From Scatophagus argus (Eukaryota; Chordata; Actinopteri; Scatophagidae), in contig NC_058501.1 of NCBI RefSeq assembly GCF_020382885.2, positions 14,584,501 to 14,648,500 of the forward strand: DNA of 64,000 nt, read 5' to 3'. How positions within the stretch are numbered: the first letter of the stretch is position 1; every line of letters starts with the position of its first letter. A model generated the notes under the pieces. It was not told the origin of the DNA, ran no database searches, and saw nothing but the letters and a program-made list of their open reading frames with translations. Positions 39,386 through 52,690 of this stretch are shown in pieces. The position numbers and the translations under genes are program-made.

Positions 39386-40922
39386 GTGCAGGAATCATTT
39401 AATTTAACATCTGAAGTAATCACCCTTGCCCATTTGTTTAATGAGAAAAGATGTTTCTGTATATTTTTAGTGATAAATCAGACTGTTCTCACTTTGAACC
39501 TTCTGTAATCACAGCCAGAATATCAAAAGGTTTGTTTTGTGAAAAAGTATTTACAAACCTTTGTTTTAACAAAAAATGCATATTAGATGATTGCTTTCAA
39601 ATGTTTATAATTACTGGCCCTGTTTTAAACAAATTCTTAAAAGTTATTTGACTGTGGTTTTTGTCACATCATCCTATGGGTCTGCATGTGACAGGATTAC
39701 ACATCACACACCTACTGTACAGCATCTTATATGAGCAGAAAAGCCCAGACTTGTCTACATGTATGTGCATCAGTAGCTTTAAATTTAAAATTTGAACAGA
39801 TGAAAGCGTTAACCTTTCAATATACTTACCCCTATAGAGGTTCAGAGGCATCAGAGCCCAACATGGCTGCCCCAGGGTTTGTTATCACCACCCGTACTGA
39901 AGCTTTGTTCTGCCGCTCTGTAATTGCAGAAGGGCAAAATGAGTTTTTGAAAAATAGCAAGTTAAGCTTCCAAGGTGTCAGAGAAACACCAGAGGGGATA
40001 CAAAATAAATTGTATGACTATGTCTGATTAACTAAATAGTGAATGTAACATGTTAACAAACAGCTGATGTTTTAGAAGAACCATATATTTGAATATATCA
40101 AATGCACAATAGTTTTTTGTTCACATCATTCTCTAAAACACATGGCTTGCAGTTGTACTGGTGTTAATCTAAGGTATACCATATGCATGTGTGGACAGGT
40201 TTCCTGTATTATCCCTGTAAGACCCCTCTGGTTCCTTATCTGACTATTTTTTTTCCCAGATGTTATTCTGTCTTTTCCCATGGGGGGCGCTGCAGACTAT
40301 TTCCTGAATATCATTGGCTCAGAGGATGTCAGGTTCTAACTCTGTCTTCACCCAGGCGTGAACACATGTTCCGTGTGGTGACTTTTTAAATCTAATCAAA
40401 TCATTACAAAACTGTGTAACATAACGTGTTTGTATAACCACACTCAGACACCACAGTGTAATCATCCAGTCTGCTTGGTAATCAAGTGTTTCACAAGGAG
40501 ACTTTTTGATGTTGATTCTTTTTAGACAAACGTTTCTGCTGCTGATTTGAGTGGAATTAAAGTAAATGTTGAGAAGCACCTTCAGATCAAATTTTTCCAT
40601 ATTCAGTTAAACAGTGTGGGACTGTTTTTAGGACATGATGTTCAGCATTAGGATCGCTGCTATGACCTGCTGGCTGGATGTTTTCTATAGAAGTAGTTCT
40701 GACCCAAACTGCATCAGGTTATCTATGTTGAATATGAAACCACCAGCTGGCATGGCTTGGGCTTCTGTGTGTGTGTGTGTGTGTGTCTTGTGTTAAACGT
40801 AGCGTTTGGATCCTGTTCATTAATTCATTGTGTTGCTATGGCTCTGCTTTCCCACAGGCTTCCAGTGTTTCGTGGTAAACTCAGGCACTCCTGCCACATC
40901 ACTCTCTCCCTCTCGTCCCTGT

Positions 40923-40969
<47 letters not shown>

Positions 40970-42241
40970 GCACACCAAGATACGCTCACAAACTCCACAG
41001 CCCAATTCATGGTGGCACAACACGGCAGCGAGCCAGAATAATTCAACATAACAATTAAATATGAAAGAGCTGTGGTGAAGCCGTCCCTCGATGTTCAGGA
41101 GTGAAACAGGCCCAGGCAGCATGTGGAGCGCTGCGACTCTCCTCTCTGCTGCAACCTGTAGTTCCAAACTCCTCCTGACACCGTCCATATACAGTAAGTC
41201 AACTCAGTGTTTCATCAAGGGGTGGAAATTAGGCCCTCAGTTTGGACAGACAGACAAATCAGTAATGCTCCTAAATTGCTCAAAATCTAAGCACTAAAAT
41301 GTTTTCTATTTGGATTTTTACTCTGTGTTTGTGCTTGTTGGTTTTAAGATATGTGAAAATATTTCTGTTGCATGAGAGCTCTCATTTGACAAATCTTCCC
41401 TGGATAGTATAAACGTCAACGTAAAACTGCTGGTTTTCTGGTCCTAAAGATTTAATCTTGAGAAGTTGGTATTAATCATTCAGTCAGAGTTCACATGCAA
41501 CTTTCTTATTCTTTCTTTGATGTGCCTTGTTAAAACTGGCGCATTTTTCCCTGAACTCTTCACACAGTGTAATGTGGAGAGGAGGCAAGACCTCCAGTTC
41601 ATCTGTATCCTCACTAAGTAACATCAAAAGGTCTATAGTATTTAATAACCATTTGTAGTATAAATAAGATATAGAAAAATTAACAAGAGGGCAATTTTAT
41701 GCCTGGTCTATGTTAACAGCTCATAAATAAGACTGCTTCTCTATCTTTAAACTGGAATTTACAACCAAGTGAGTTTTTCCCTCTGCAGATGAGATTATTA
41801 GATAAGAGGTGTCTGGATCCATTTTCATTTCCACCACATCAAGAGAGACGATAAGTCACCAGACGACAAGCGAAACTTATATCTCTCCATTCTACTTTAA
41901 TCATCCCGAACATCCACATGTGAGACTAAGTTTGTCTTTTGGAAAGAGAGAGAGGAGTGAGAGACGGGGAGGAGAAAGAAAAGAAGAGAAGCTTTCTTTA
42001 GTGCACTTCCTCTCTGTGTCTTTTCACCAGAAACCCATATCCTGTGAAGAAACCACATGCTTTTACAAGGGATGGTCCCTTACATAGAGAGAGGTGTGCA
42101 TGCAGATGTGCACACACGCACGCACACATACACACACATGCTTGAGGAGACTTGTAAATAGGTCACATGTATTTTCTGTTCTACATAACACATGCTTATC
42201 TGTGGTTTCTCATGAAGAAAAGAAGAAACTGTTTAAGCCAG

Positions 42242-42283
<42 letters not shown>

Positions 42284-43696
42284 CACCCTCACTCACTCGT
42301 CCATCACACTCATGTTTATGCCCGGAGATGTTCCACCCTGCAGGTAAATATCAGGATATCAGGTGCACTGGAGGCCTTATGGTTTGAAACTCTACTTTCC
42401 TTTCAAAGACTGTAGAATATTCCTTCTTCAGATGAGTGTGAGTGCCCAGTCATGCACACACATATGTCAAGTGTGTGTGTGTGTATTTTTGAACAGATCA
42501 CATGGTTGGTAAAGCATGGAATGAATTGACAGGCAGGCTGAATCGATCCACGCTCACTGACCAAGTGAATCCTGAGGGATGTCCCAAAAAGTGAAAGTTG
42601 GTTAAGGGGATACAGGGACACGTGTGACAGGATCTACACTGAAATGAAAGCCGTACAAAAACCCATCAGCAAACTAATCTCATTTACAAACATTTAACAA
42701 TATAGGGTATTGTTAAACAAATCCACCCTACAACAGATGATACAATATAGGGTTGATTATGCAAGTGGATTATACATATTCAGCTCTGTTGCTTGAGTAA
42801 AATAGTAATATAACAAAAAAGCAAAATTTTAAGTAAATTAAAAAATAATACAGAAAAATAATTCATACATAATTCATAAAAAATGTACTGTCATACATAC
42901 TTCCGAAATGGTCCCTTTCAAAGTATTAATGTGTACAAAGTACTTAAGCTGTTTTCCCCACACGACTGCTGGAACCGTAACCACCTCACCCTGCAGCAGG
43001 CAGTGGTGGATCTCGCCTTTGTTGCCTGAATGGTCCAGACAACTTGGACAGACACTAAAGCCCACCTGAGCCTGTCTCTCTCAGGAACGAGACCCAAAGA
43101 GACAGGTGGGCCATGTGCCTGTTGTCCCTGGCCTCCTGAGACAGAGCTCCCCAACATCTGGGAAGTGTCCACCAACATCAGAGTTATTTCTGCACACTGG
43201 GGTGATGATTTACAGTCTGGAGTTACCAGAATGTCTGATAACTGCTCAAGTCTCTCCAACAGAAGAGGGATGAGCTAGAAAAAAGCTGAAAAGTGTAAAA
43301 CAGCTTTCTTGGCCGTGGTGTCCCCAAGAGAAGGTTGTCCTGAGGCACTAGGGAGTTAATGTTGTGTCAGTTGGCCATCAGATCCACCTCTGCATTCCCC
43401 AGTTGGGCCCGGAGCTACTCCACCACTCATCTGGTAGGGCCTTCCCCTGAGCATGAGGTTTGCATCCTTGTTCTCCAGACCCAGGACGTAGACAGCCCTC
43501 AGAGACAACTGGGGCTCAGCGGCCCACAGTCACACATTCTCTTCAAGAGAAAAAAGATAATTGGTGGCTTCAGGGTCTTATATACAGCAGTGCTCCCGCA
43601 TATTCGGGCTGTCCACCGTGATTGGCGGGGTGTGTTTATGCAAATTTCAGTGGGCGAATATGTGATTATGAAGGGGGGCAGCATTACCCACAGAGT

Positions 43697-43710
43697 CCAG
43701 TAGGGGGCGC
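43697..43710 (+). promoter_or_regulatory. Candidate CTCF-binding site
   Basis: CCAGTAGGGGGCGC fits every position of the commonly quoted vertebrate CTCF core (CCASYAGRKGGCRS). The site is in intergenic DNA 3' of SEC61B. Binding is predicted only, and similar words also occur inside some fish repeats. Confidence 0.5.
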
Positions 43711-44002
43711 AGCCTGTGTGAGCTAGAACAGTGAAATTCAAGAAAGATGAAGAGTGGCTTTTCTTAACAACTCTTTTTAACAATAATTTTCTTAATACAT
43801 TTTCTACCATCGTTTGCAATACTGATTCATAGCTAATTTCCATATTAATGAACAGTATGTTTTATTTTCTTTTATTGTGAAGTTGTGAAGTTATTGTTAA
43901 TTTTCTTCACTACTATTATTGTCATTAGCAATAGTAGTAGCAGCATTAGTAGCAGAAGTAGTATGGTTTATACCAGTACCACACAATATCATACCACAGT
44001 AA

Positions 44003-44050
44003 TCAATCAGAATCAGAATTTCTTTATTTATCCCCGAGGGGAAATTCTTA
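44003..44050 (+). repeat. Dispersed 'AATCAGAAT...TTTATCCCCGAGGGGAAATT' fish repeat copy
   Basis: AATCAATCAGAATCAGAATT followed by CTTTATTTATCCCCGAGGGG is the third clear copy of this short dispersed family in the window. Confidence 0.65.
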
Positions 44051-46824
44051 AAGAAATGTGCGTAGTTTTATTGTTCCATCTTAAAGTGTATGTGCATGTT
44101 TAAACCTTTAACATTTTCTGTGAATGTGTGGTCCTGTTGGTCCAGACGCTGTGGTCATGAGACCAGTGATTAGTCAGTAGCATAGCAGACAATTGAACAC
44201 ATTGGAACACTCTGTTAATGGCCAGCGATCAGTAGCACAGCTGGTCTGCTGAGAGGTGAGAGCTTGTTCACTGTAAAATAATCTGACTCCATATTCTGCC
44301 ATCCAGACCACATGGTCCATGCCATATAACTGTCTCTGGGTCAGGAGGATCGGAGGGACACACAGCGAGTGTGTGTGCCAGCCGGAGGCTCCCTGATCTT
44401 TCTGGACTTGGACCCTCCTTCAGTCAGAAATAAGAGAGTGAGAGTCGCTGCCAAGGCTGAGGCTGCATCTATCAGTGCCTCAGCTCTCTTTCTGTCTCTA
44501 ATCTTCTATGTGACACCCACTCACCTCGTGCTTCATGCATGAAAGATGAACAGTGTGGAGCCCATTCACTCTGCAGAGAGGTGTAACTGTTATAGGAAAG
44601 AGAAGACATGACAGCTACTTACACTTGTGTTGAGCTCTAGTGCATTTGCTTATTGCATAAAGAGCCAGATATTTTTCTCAGGAGCTGGTAGAGAGCAAAA
44701 ATAGAACTCAGTGAGATTTAGAAACAAACGTTTCATGAAATACTACTGTTACTCTGCGTTTGATGGATATCTAAATAAGGCAACTGTTCGCTAAGTTCAG
44801 TTAACTTCAAGGGCAATAATGTGTCAATATTGTGTTCACAAATTCTTTTCTGCGGCCAAAACAGTCTGGTACAGCAGGTTTAATTTACAAATCCTTCAGC
44901 AACTGGCAAACTGGTGTCATGCAGCTGCCAAGAGTGTGTTGTCACTCAGTCTCCTTGCTGTTGTCAGTCACCACGTATACATTTTTTTCACAGCGCTGGC
45001 TCTCACTCTCATGCCTGTTCTTGTGTATTGAATGCTCAAAACAAACATTACATATCATAACTAATGCAGGTTTTGTTATTCTTCCAATTATGGATAAAAC
45101 TGGTTAAAGTAGACACAATTGAGATCATCTCTGCGTGAAACAGTACAGAACAGTTCCTGTCCATCAGTTTAAACCGAAAAGACCTACCAATTTGTTGTCA
45201 CAATAAAGCTAAATATTTCTCGATAGATAAACAAAATCCATTCAGATATACCTTTTGTCTCTTACAAGAGACAAGAAAGGCATAAGGAACTGTAAATATA
45301 TCAGATCACAAAGGACATAAAGAGATAATAGAGAAAGAACTGAAAAATGAGACTAGGAGTAGTTTAAAAATAGACAACACAAACAGAGATGGAAATTGAG
45401 ATATCAAAGAAACATTAAAATCACAAAAGAAAGAAAGCAAATGCACAGAGAGTTGAAATAAATTGAGTCTGTGCACAATCAAGAGGTAAAACAAAGCGAG
45501 AAGAAGAAACACAAGGTGCTGGAGAGAGATATGAATAACTACAGGAAGATGGAAACAAGTGGAGACAGTCGATGGTGGGAGAAAACCAAAAGAAATTGAA
45601 GAGGTCTCTGCAACGAATTTAAAAGAATGGAACAATGTGGAGGCTCAACTAAAGACAAAGATGACAGCTGAACAAAACTTTAAAGGAGCAGGAGAGGAAA
45701 CCAAACGCAGCGTTGCCTTTTTAGGAGAAGACAGCAAGCGCACAAAATCCAACAAGTAGGCAGTTAAGATATATCACATTATATAGAAAGCTTGAGTGCG
45801 TTTGTGTGTGTGTATATGTACTGTAGAATATGTGTGTATATGTGCACGTATGTGTGTGTGCTGGGGGAAGGTATGATAAGGAGAATCCTGGGATGGAGGC
45901 CACATTGGTCTCTGTGACCCTTTCACACCCGTCCACTCTTGTCGACAGCGAGAGGCTACGTCAGGCCTGGTGATGCCCCTTGTGACTGCAATAAGCATGC
46001 AGGGCCAAATGGGCTGTGATGTCACAAGCATGTGTCGTGTGTGCCCCCCCCCCCCCACAAGCTTGACACCAAAGCCCCTCACTTATTGCCAGACTGCTAC
46101 AGAGCGGATCAGACTGGACCATCAGGGACACAGTGGCCACGGCTGGACTCATTTAGGGAGGAGGAAGGGGGGTGCTGGGTGAGCGGGGGTGATACCACTG
46201 CACTCCTCAGGTGTCAGCCTTGTGCTTTCTAATATTAAAAACACTTGGCCGGTGTGTGTGTGGACTCATATATTTGCAAGTGTGTTGTTTATGTGGAGTG
46301 TATTTTTAGGCGACTGTATTTTCCACTCCTTGTGCAGCGCTCCAGGGCAGCAGCAGAGCGGGGGGTGGGCTGCGGGCAGCTTCTGGGGATCACCTGGCTC
46401 TTACGCAATAATATTACTCATTAAAATATATTGATTTGGTATGACAGGCATTCTGAGCACGCTTTTGTGTTTAACACACAATTGTTTTTACAAATACTTA
46501 CAGTGTTTGCTACACTTAACAAACAATATAACTTTTAACTTAACTTTGCATGATCTAAAACAATTCTGTGGTTACTGGCTTCCATTGAGTCAAACATTTT
46601 TGTGCATCAATGCCCACATGAGTAGCAGAAATAGTCCAAAAATATAATAGACGTACACGGTCTTTCATTTTGATGACAGAGCCAACGGGTTTTATCATTG
46701 AGTTATATTCATCATTTTCTTCCTACATTATATAAAAATAAAACAATATCCTGAGATCAATATTCTGAATGTGAAAGAGCAAAATGAGGCGTCTTGGCAT
46801 AGAAAAGCTAATGGCAAAATATCC

Positions 46825-47637
46825 TTCAGAAGTGCTGAATGTACAGACCAGTTAGTGAATGTTGTCACAGACATCTTCAACATCTCCCTGAGCAGCGCCA
46901 TCGTCCCGGAGTGCTTCAAAGAAACCGCCATCTTTACCGTGCCCAAGAAGTCACCAGTGTCCTGCCCCAATGACTACTGACCTGTCAGGCTCATAATCAT
47001 CATGAAGTGCTTCGAGAGGCTGGTCATGAGACATATCAAGGACCTGCTGTCCTCCACCCTGGACCTTCTGCAGTTTGCGTATCGTCCCAACCACTCAACG
47101 GATGACACCATTACCACTGTGCTCCACCTGGCTCTCACACACCTGGACATTTATGTTCAAATGCTGTTCAAATGCTGTGCAACAACTTTCCCCAAGACAT
47201 AAGACTCCTCAGTTCTCAGAAGCTGGACTGACATTCACTACACAACACAACATTGCACATTGCCACTGCATACAACACACTGTTTACAATGACTGTTCAA
47301 CATGCACCTTATACTGTTTATACTGTTTACATTAACTGACCTTCCTGCACCTTATGGCTGTCTCACACATTCCACATAGAACTGTGTTCTGGCCGGTGCT
47401 GCTCCTTTTGTGTTTACTGTTTTCTCTTGCAGTGTGTACAGTCTTGTGTACTATGGTCTGTATAGTCTTTGTGCACTGTGTATAGTCCTTGTGCATTATG
47501 TATAGTCTTGGGTTGTTGGCTCTATGTACAGTTATGTTCAGGTTGTATTTAACTTCTCGTATAGTATAGTGTTCGCTGTTCTAATGTAAACAGATGAAAT
47601 GACAATTAAAAAACCATTTGACTTGACTTGACTTGAA
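46825..47637 (+). mobile_element. Decayed non-LTR retrotransposon (LINE) 3' fragment
   Basis: A reverse-transcriptase-like frame reads [20 protein letters not shown], then [13 protein letters not shown], a stop, [20 protein letters not shown] and [20 protein letters not shown]. These are the fingers/palm blocks of a very common fish LINE of the CR1/L2/Rex-like group. A stop codon (46978-46980) replaces the expected Arg codon (CGA to TGA, a CpG decay change). The catalytic FIDFSSAF block is missing: the frame jumps to 3' UTR-like sequence near 47175. The copy ends in repeated ACTTG units at 47617-47636, typical of a LINE 3' tail. It is truncated at the 5' end and non-functional. Confidence 0.85.
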
Positions 47638-47694
47638 TGGAGTTTATTAGATTTATGACTTTAAATGTTGTTGCTGTTGGGTGTGTGTGTGCGT

Positions 47695-47740
<46 letters not shown>

Positions 47741-50700
47741 ATATCATGGATGCATGGATTGGGTGTGGTGGTTCATGTGGTGTGGTGGAGAATATCTTGT
47801 CCATTGTTCGTAACAGGGTGCTTCATTAAGGAATGCCAACATTCAGAATGTCTTCCTCTCGGTCTCTCTCTGGCAAGATGCCAACTGGTTTGTAAGCCAC
47901 AGGCATGGCGGTTTTGTGGTTTATGAATTCAGAAGCTTTCCACATGATGAGCAGCAGTGTTGTGCTGTTGATGAATGAAGAAGGCCGTCACATATAGTGA
48001 GAGCAGCTTTCAGTCCCATATCTGCTGGACAGACGTTGAACATGACACTTTCAAATAGCTTTTCAAATAAACTAATAACTAACATAATACTCATTACATG
48101 CAGGAGAGTTACAATGATTTAATATCATGTACCTCTGCTGTTGTGCTTACCAGTCAGCTAAATGCTGTCCGAATGTTTCTCCTTAATCTAAACCTGCAGT
48201 AACTGATATTTTGGCCACTTGGAAGTAGCAAAAAAATAAGCTTTGATCACCCTTTTTTATGCTGATATGCTGAACTTGTTAGCAAATAGCTGCCTATTTA
48301 AACATCCAGCAGATACAGGGCAAAATTAGCATTCATTTGGACTTCAAGTGAGGAATGTAAGTTCAGTCTCCAGTCTCCTTTTAGTTCTGTCTTTGGTCTC
48401 CACCAGCTCCTGAGGCAAATATCAGACTCATTAGCGGCTACACATTCCATTAGGTCGCTAATGTTGTATGAGAAACTGCAGACCAGAGTTACAATTCTCA
48501 GTTTGCATTTGATCAGTTATAGTAAACATATTTGTTAATGTAACTTTAAAGATAAAAGAGTCGAAGGCCAACCAGCTTCTTTCAGACTACCTGTTTTGCC
48601 TCTAGTGGCCGCATGATTTGCATATTGTCTTCTTTCAGTTCTAAGGCATGTCCATTCCTACTTAACAGGTCTGTCAGGGCAGGTTATTGCTTGTGCTGTG
48701 TATGACTGCAGCAGGTGAAGGTGCATTACGCAATGTTAAGCGCTCAGGGAGTGGAAGTGCTAATGGGGTGAATCGGTCTCTCATGCAGTGCAAACCCCCA
48801 GCTTTAAATACAAAATCCCCCCAAGAGAGCCCTGTTTGCAGATGAATCTTCAGACATCTTTTTCCTTCGCTGAGTGTTTCTTGCATTTTGCTTTGGGCTT
48901 GATTAATGCATGTGGATGCAAGAATGTCTCTCTAATCCCTTTTCCAACCACGTTTTCATTCATAATTCTCCTACAGCCAATGTCAGCACTACTTTAGCCT
49001 TTTACTGAGAGGTCTGCTGAGGCCTGTCAGGAAGCAGCTGTAGTCTTGACACACTGCACTGACTTACACATCCTCCAGAACTGGTACATAAGCATTTCTC
49101 TATGCTTACGAGATGTAAAAATTTGCATATTGGTCCCTGAATGATCGCATACCACACTACACTCCTGGGATGTCTGTTCATCTCGCTAACTCACCTGCTG
49201 ACATGCTGCATGTCAAAGCAGGGAATTCTCTCATCATAATGTTCAATTGTAAATCAAGATAAGTGTTGGGGGCTTATGTACATTTGTACACATGTCGAAG
49301 CCCAGGGCAATACTGAGGATAATAACATAATGACAGGCCAGTCTTCTAGTCGTAATCCTCTGGTGGCCCTGGGCTAAGGTGTGTGTTTGTCAGGGGGTTG
49401 GTGGTGGGTGGGTGGGTTTGGGTAAACCCTTTCCTTTCCTCCTTGTTTTCTTTACTCCTTTCAATCCCTCCCTTCCTCATAGTTGTGTAAGCAGTATTGA
49501 GATCTTATCTGATACGGCGCTGCAAGTACTCCGTTACAAGTAAAGGTCCTTCTTTGATAAACAAAAGTTAAAACAACATAAGTATCATCAGAAAAAGTGT
49601 GAATGAGTATTATTAAAGTCAAAGCTCAAAACTCTTTATGCAGAGTATAACATTTTTTAACCTTCATATAGTGAACATTTGTATTTAGACATTATGTCTG
49701 AAAAATTATGGCCTCAGATCCAGATTTTAAGAAAATGGCAGCATGCAAAACTATGCAGTGGTCAGTTGACAAAATTCAGGCATTACTTTTGTTCAGTTGC
49801 AGATGAAAGAATCTCAAAAGGAAGCGATATATGGATATATGGATATATGATATGGAAAACGAAATTGAGTTCCTGTACCAAAAGCACATTGAGTCGAGTT
49901 GAGTGGAGCCATACTGTACAGTGGAAAAGTGGCATAATAATAGCAATACAATGGCAACCATCAGTTTAATCTTTAATGATGCACTGTAATTTATGAGCTT
50001 GTCATAAAATCATAAACTGAAAATAAGTAACTGCTGTCAAATGAATAAATGTAGTTGAGAATCAAGGAGAAAAACTCCCCCTGGACTGCAGAATTAAATA
50101 GTAACATACACTAGGAATACTCAAGTAAAGTTTAGGTATTTCAAAATTGTACCTAAGTTCAGAACTTAAGAGTAAATGTACATATTCATCTACCCCACTG
50201 GCGCCTTCCTCCTCGTCCTTTCACCTCACTCACTCTGGGCTCCTGAGTTATCCCTGATGTTCACCAGCTGCTCGGATGAATAACTTGATGAGAAGCAGAA
50301 CAGGTAAAACAAACCCAAAGACACATTCTGCTGGGGGAGAAAAATGCAAACTTGCAGATTTTTTCTCACAGAGTTTTGTCACAGTGAATGACTGATGAAC
50401 GGGCACAGACAGTAAACATGGGTGAACATGACGGTGGGAGCACGCATGTGTGCTTGCTTTGTGCATTGGCCTTCAGCTGCTTCTTTATGTATTATTAAGA
50501 AGCGGACAGAGAAACACAAAGCAACACAAGAGCTTGTCTTGTTTAGCAGGGAAATTGTTATTCTTTTATGATGTGTTTCATATTGATGACTCTGTTGTGA
50601 GTCAGTGATTTGTAGCCAAACAGAAATAAGTTTGATTCAGCATCATGTTTTTTGAACTTAACCAATGACCTTTTGGATACTTTTATTTAAAATGTTTTCA

Positions 50701-52500
50701 CAGTTAGGCAGATTAGACTGGATTAGTCACAGATTTACGAGGTCGCACACAAATATGCACACGTGCAAGTGTGTGTTCGTGCGTGGCTCAGAGGAGTGGC
50801 GGATTCAGGTTGTCATTGGCTGTCACGTCTAATATCGTCACATGGCCACCAGAGTTCTATTATTCATGAGATCAATGCTGAGACACAACAAGGCCCAATA
50901 CAGAAAAACCTGCACCCACCCCCCACCCTGAGGGTCTTCCCTCCATCGCTCTGTTCTTCCTCGACATTTCTCAGAAGATTATTTTCCCTTCACACTTCTC
51001 TTTTCTGCTGAGAGCTGAGTTGTGAACATGAAAATTGAGAGTGTTCACCTCAAGGGATGACAGTCAGTGAGAGACAGTGAAAAGGAAACACCCAGCATCA
51101 ACGAGAAGTTTGTGAACTTGTGCTATGAGGCCCTCAGTTCCTGAGCTATATCTCTTGGGCATTCATTCACTGTTCCCTGCATGATAAAGACTCTGTAACG
51201 AGCAGTAAATCAAGACTTTGGACAAGATGAATCATCTTTGTGATGCATCTTGTACAGGTGTAGGGTTGTATAACCTTGTGGGATTTTGTAGCATGAAATC
51301 ACCTTTATAAACACATATTTTATTGCAATGTAATAATTTTTGATAGTAGAGTATAGTTCATGCCTACTCAGACCATATAGAACAAAACAAAAAATCACCA
51401 AAAGTAAATATAGTGCAATAGGTATATTAGCTATAAGTTCACTGGAATTTAGAGATATCAAATACTTTTTTATCATTAACTTAGTGTAAATGTAAATGTG
51501 TAATTCCCAGGGTAATTCGAGTAATGTTTAGAATTTTAAAACATCTGTAAATGTTGTTAACAAGCACAAGTAACAGTCACATAAATAAATGCCCAGCAGG
51601 AGTTAAAAAAAGAAAAACTGCAAGAATGAACAATAGTACAAATCACAATCAATCCTGATGAACAGTTACAAAAATCGTCCAACACTCAACAATTCAACTC
51701 ACACAAACACTCAAACATGCACATATGTGGAAAACATAGCTGATGCATGGAGAGACAGGGAAGGAGGGACTATGCATGCTGCTTGATGCCTCTGAGGTCC
51801 ATCAAATATGCACTTTTTACAGTACAAAGCCCGGGATCATAAAGGACTCAAATCACGAACCAAGACTCCCCCCAGCACTTATCACTTACACAAATGTGAG
51901 AATCTGTGAGCTCGACTCACATTTTAGGACAGTCTTTACACATGCAGGGCTGGTTCTAGGCATGTTTCAGAGCACACATTGTGACTGGTCAGCAGGGAGG
52001 ACGAGCACGCGTGTTACTGGAATCCAGCAAAAACTCGCTCTGTTATTCAACGCTGTTCTTTTCTGACTGAGACACGTTAAAATGTCTTTATAGGCCCATA
52101 AGAATGATAAAAGTGTGTGTTGTCTCGCTTTAGTAAAATAAACAAGAGTGAGGGCGATAACAGTAAAGCATAGCATGTGTATAGGCTATTTAGAGAGGAG
52201 GTCTAATCACACAGGATAATTAAAAACACGCAGGTAGGAAAAGAGTGCGTAGGGCCTTTACAGCAATAAGCCATATAAAGACTTCAAGTTTCATGATTTT
52301 ACAGATTAAAAAGTCAGACCAAACATTTGGTGCTCAACAGTTTTTGACATTCTGTGCTATATTTCATGTATTGAGGTTAAATGTCCAAACTCCATCCATG
52401 CAACATCTCAGCCCGAGCCCTGTGCACCACATGTGCTTTTATAACTGCAAATGAGCGAGCTGTGATAGTTCACTTCCACTTTGTAATTTTCCCATACTAA
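47638..52500. other. Intergenic DNA without recognised genes
   Basis: A long TG tract lies at 47681-47740. Blocks at 48590-49000 and 50790-50900 have mixed composition with octamer and homeobox-like words and could be regulatory. The rest is A+T-rich with no supported exon. Confidence 0.45.
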
Positions 52501-52539
52501 AATGCAAAATCTGCTCTTCCCGCATGTTCGACCAAACAT

Positions 52540-52690
52540 GTCAGCATTTTCTCGCGAGTCGAGTACCCACAATGCCTTACCCGTGAGAACTACAACTTAG
52601 AAGGCCCTGGGAACTACAACTTCCACAGAGAGTCATCATTGCACTCGTGTGTCAGTAGCCTTGGCCGTGACGTCTCTGCAGGAGTGCGTA
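52540..52690. promoter_or_regulatory. Promoter-like cluster of ZNF143-type, TCTCGCGAG and CRE-like motifs
   Basis: TCTCGCGAG is at 52550-52558. CCCACAATGCCTTAC, similar to the right half of a ZNF143/STAF site, follows at 52566-52580. ACTACAACTT occurs twice, at 52589-52598 and 52613-52622, the second followed by CC as in ZNF143 sites. TGACGTCT (CRE-like) is near 52668. Such combinations are typical of CpG promoters. No coding exon has been identified beside it. Confidence 0.5.

Larger units (their letters stand above)
39386..46800. other. Intergenic DNA with microsatellites and possible regulatory sites
   Basis: No coding exon is supported. Simple repeats include CA at 40925-40965 and CT at 42244-42279. 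A G+C-richer block at 42950-43740 contains several chance open frames on both strands and may be repeat-derived. The stretch 45260-45760 is strikingly purine-rich on the plus strand, and 46044-46056 is a 13-base C run. A candidate CTCF site lies at 43697. Confidence 0.5.

Noticed and set aside
49650-49969. 96-codon plus-strand frame (MYLDIMSEKLWPQ...)
   Set aside because: No domain or neighbouring exon is recognisable, and composition is like the surrounding intergenic DNA.
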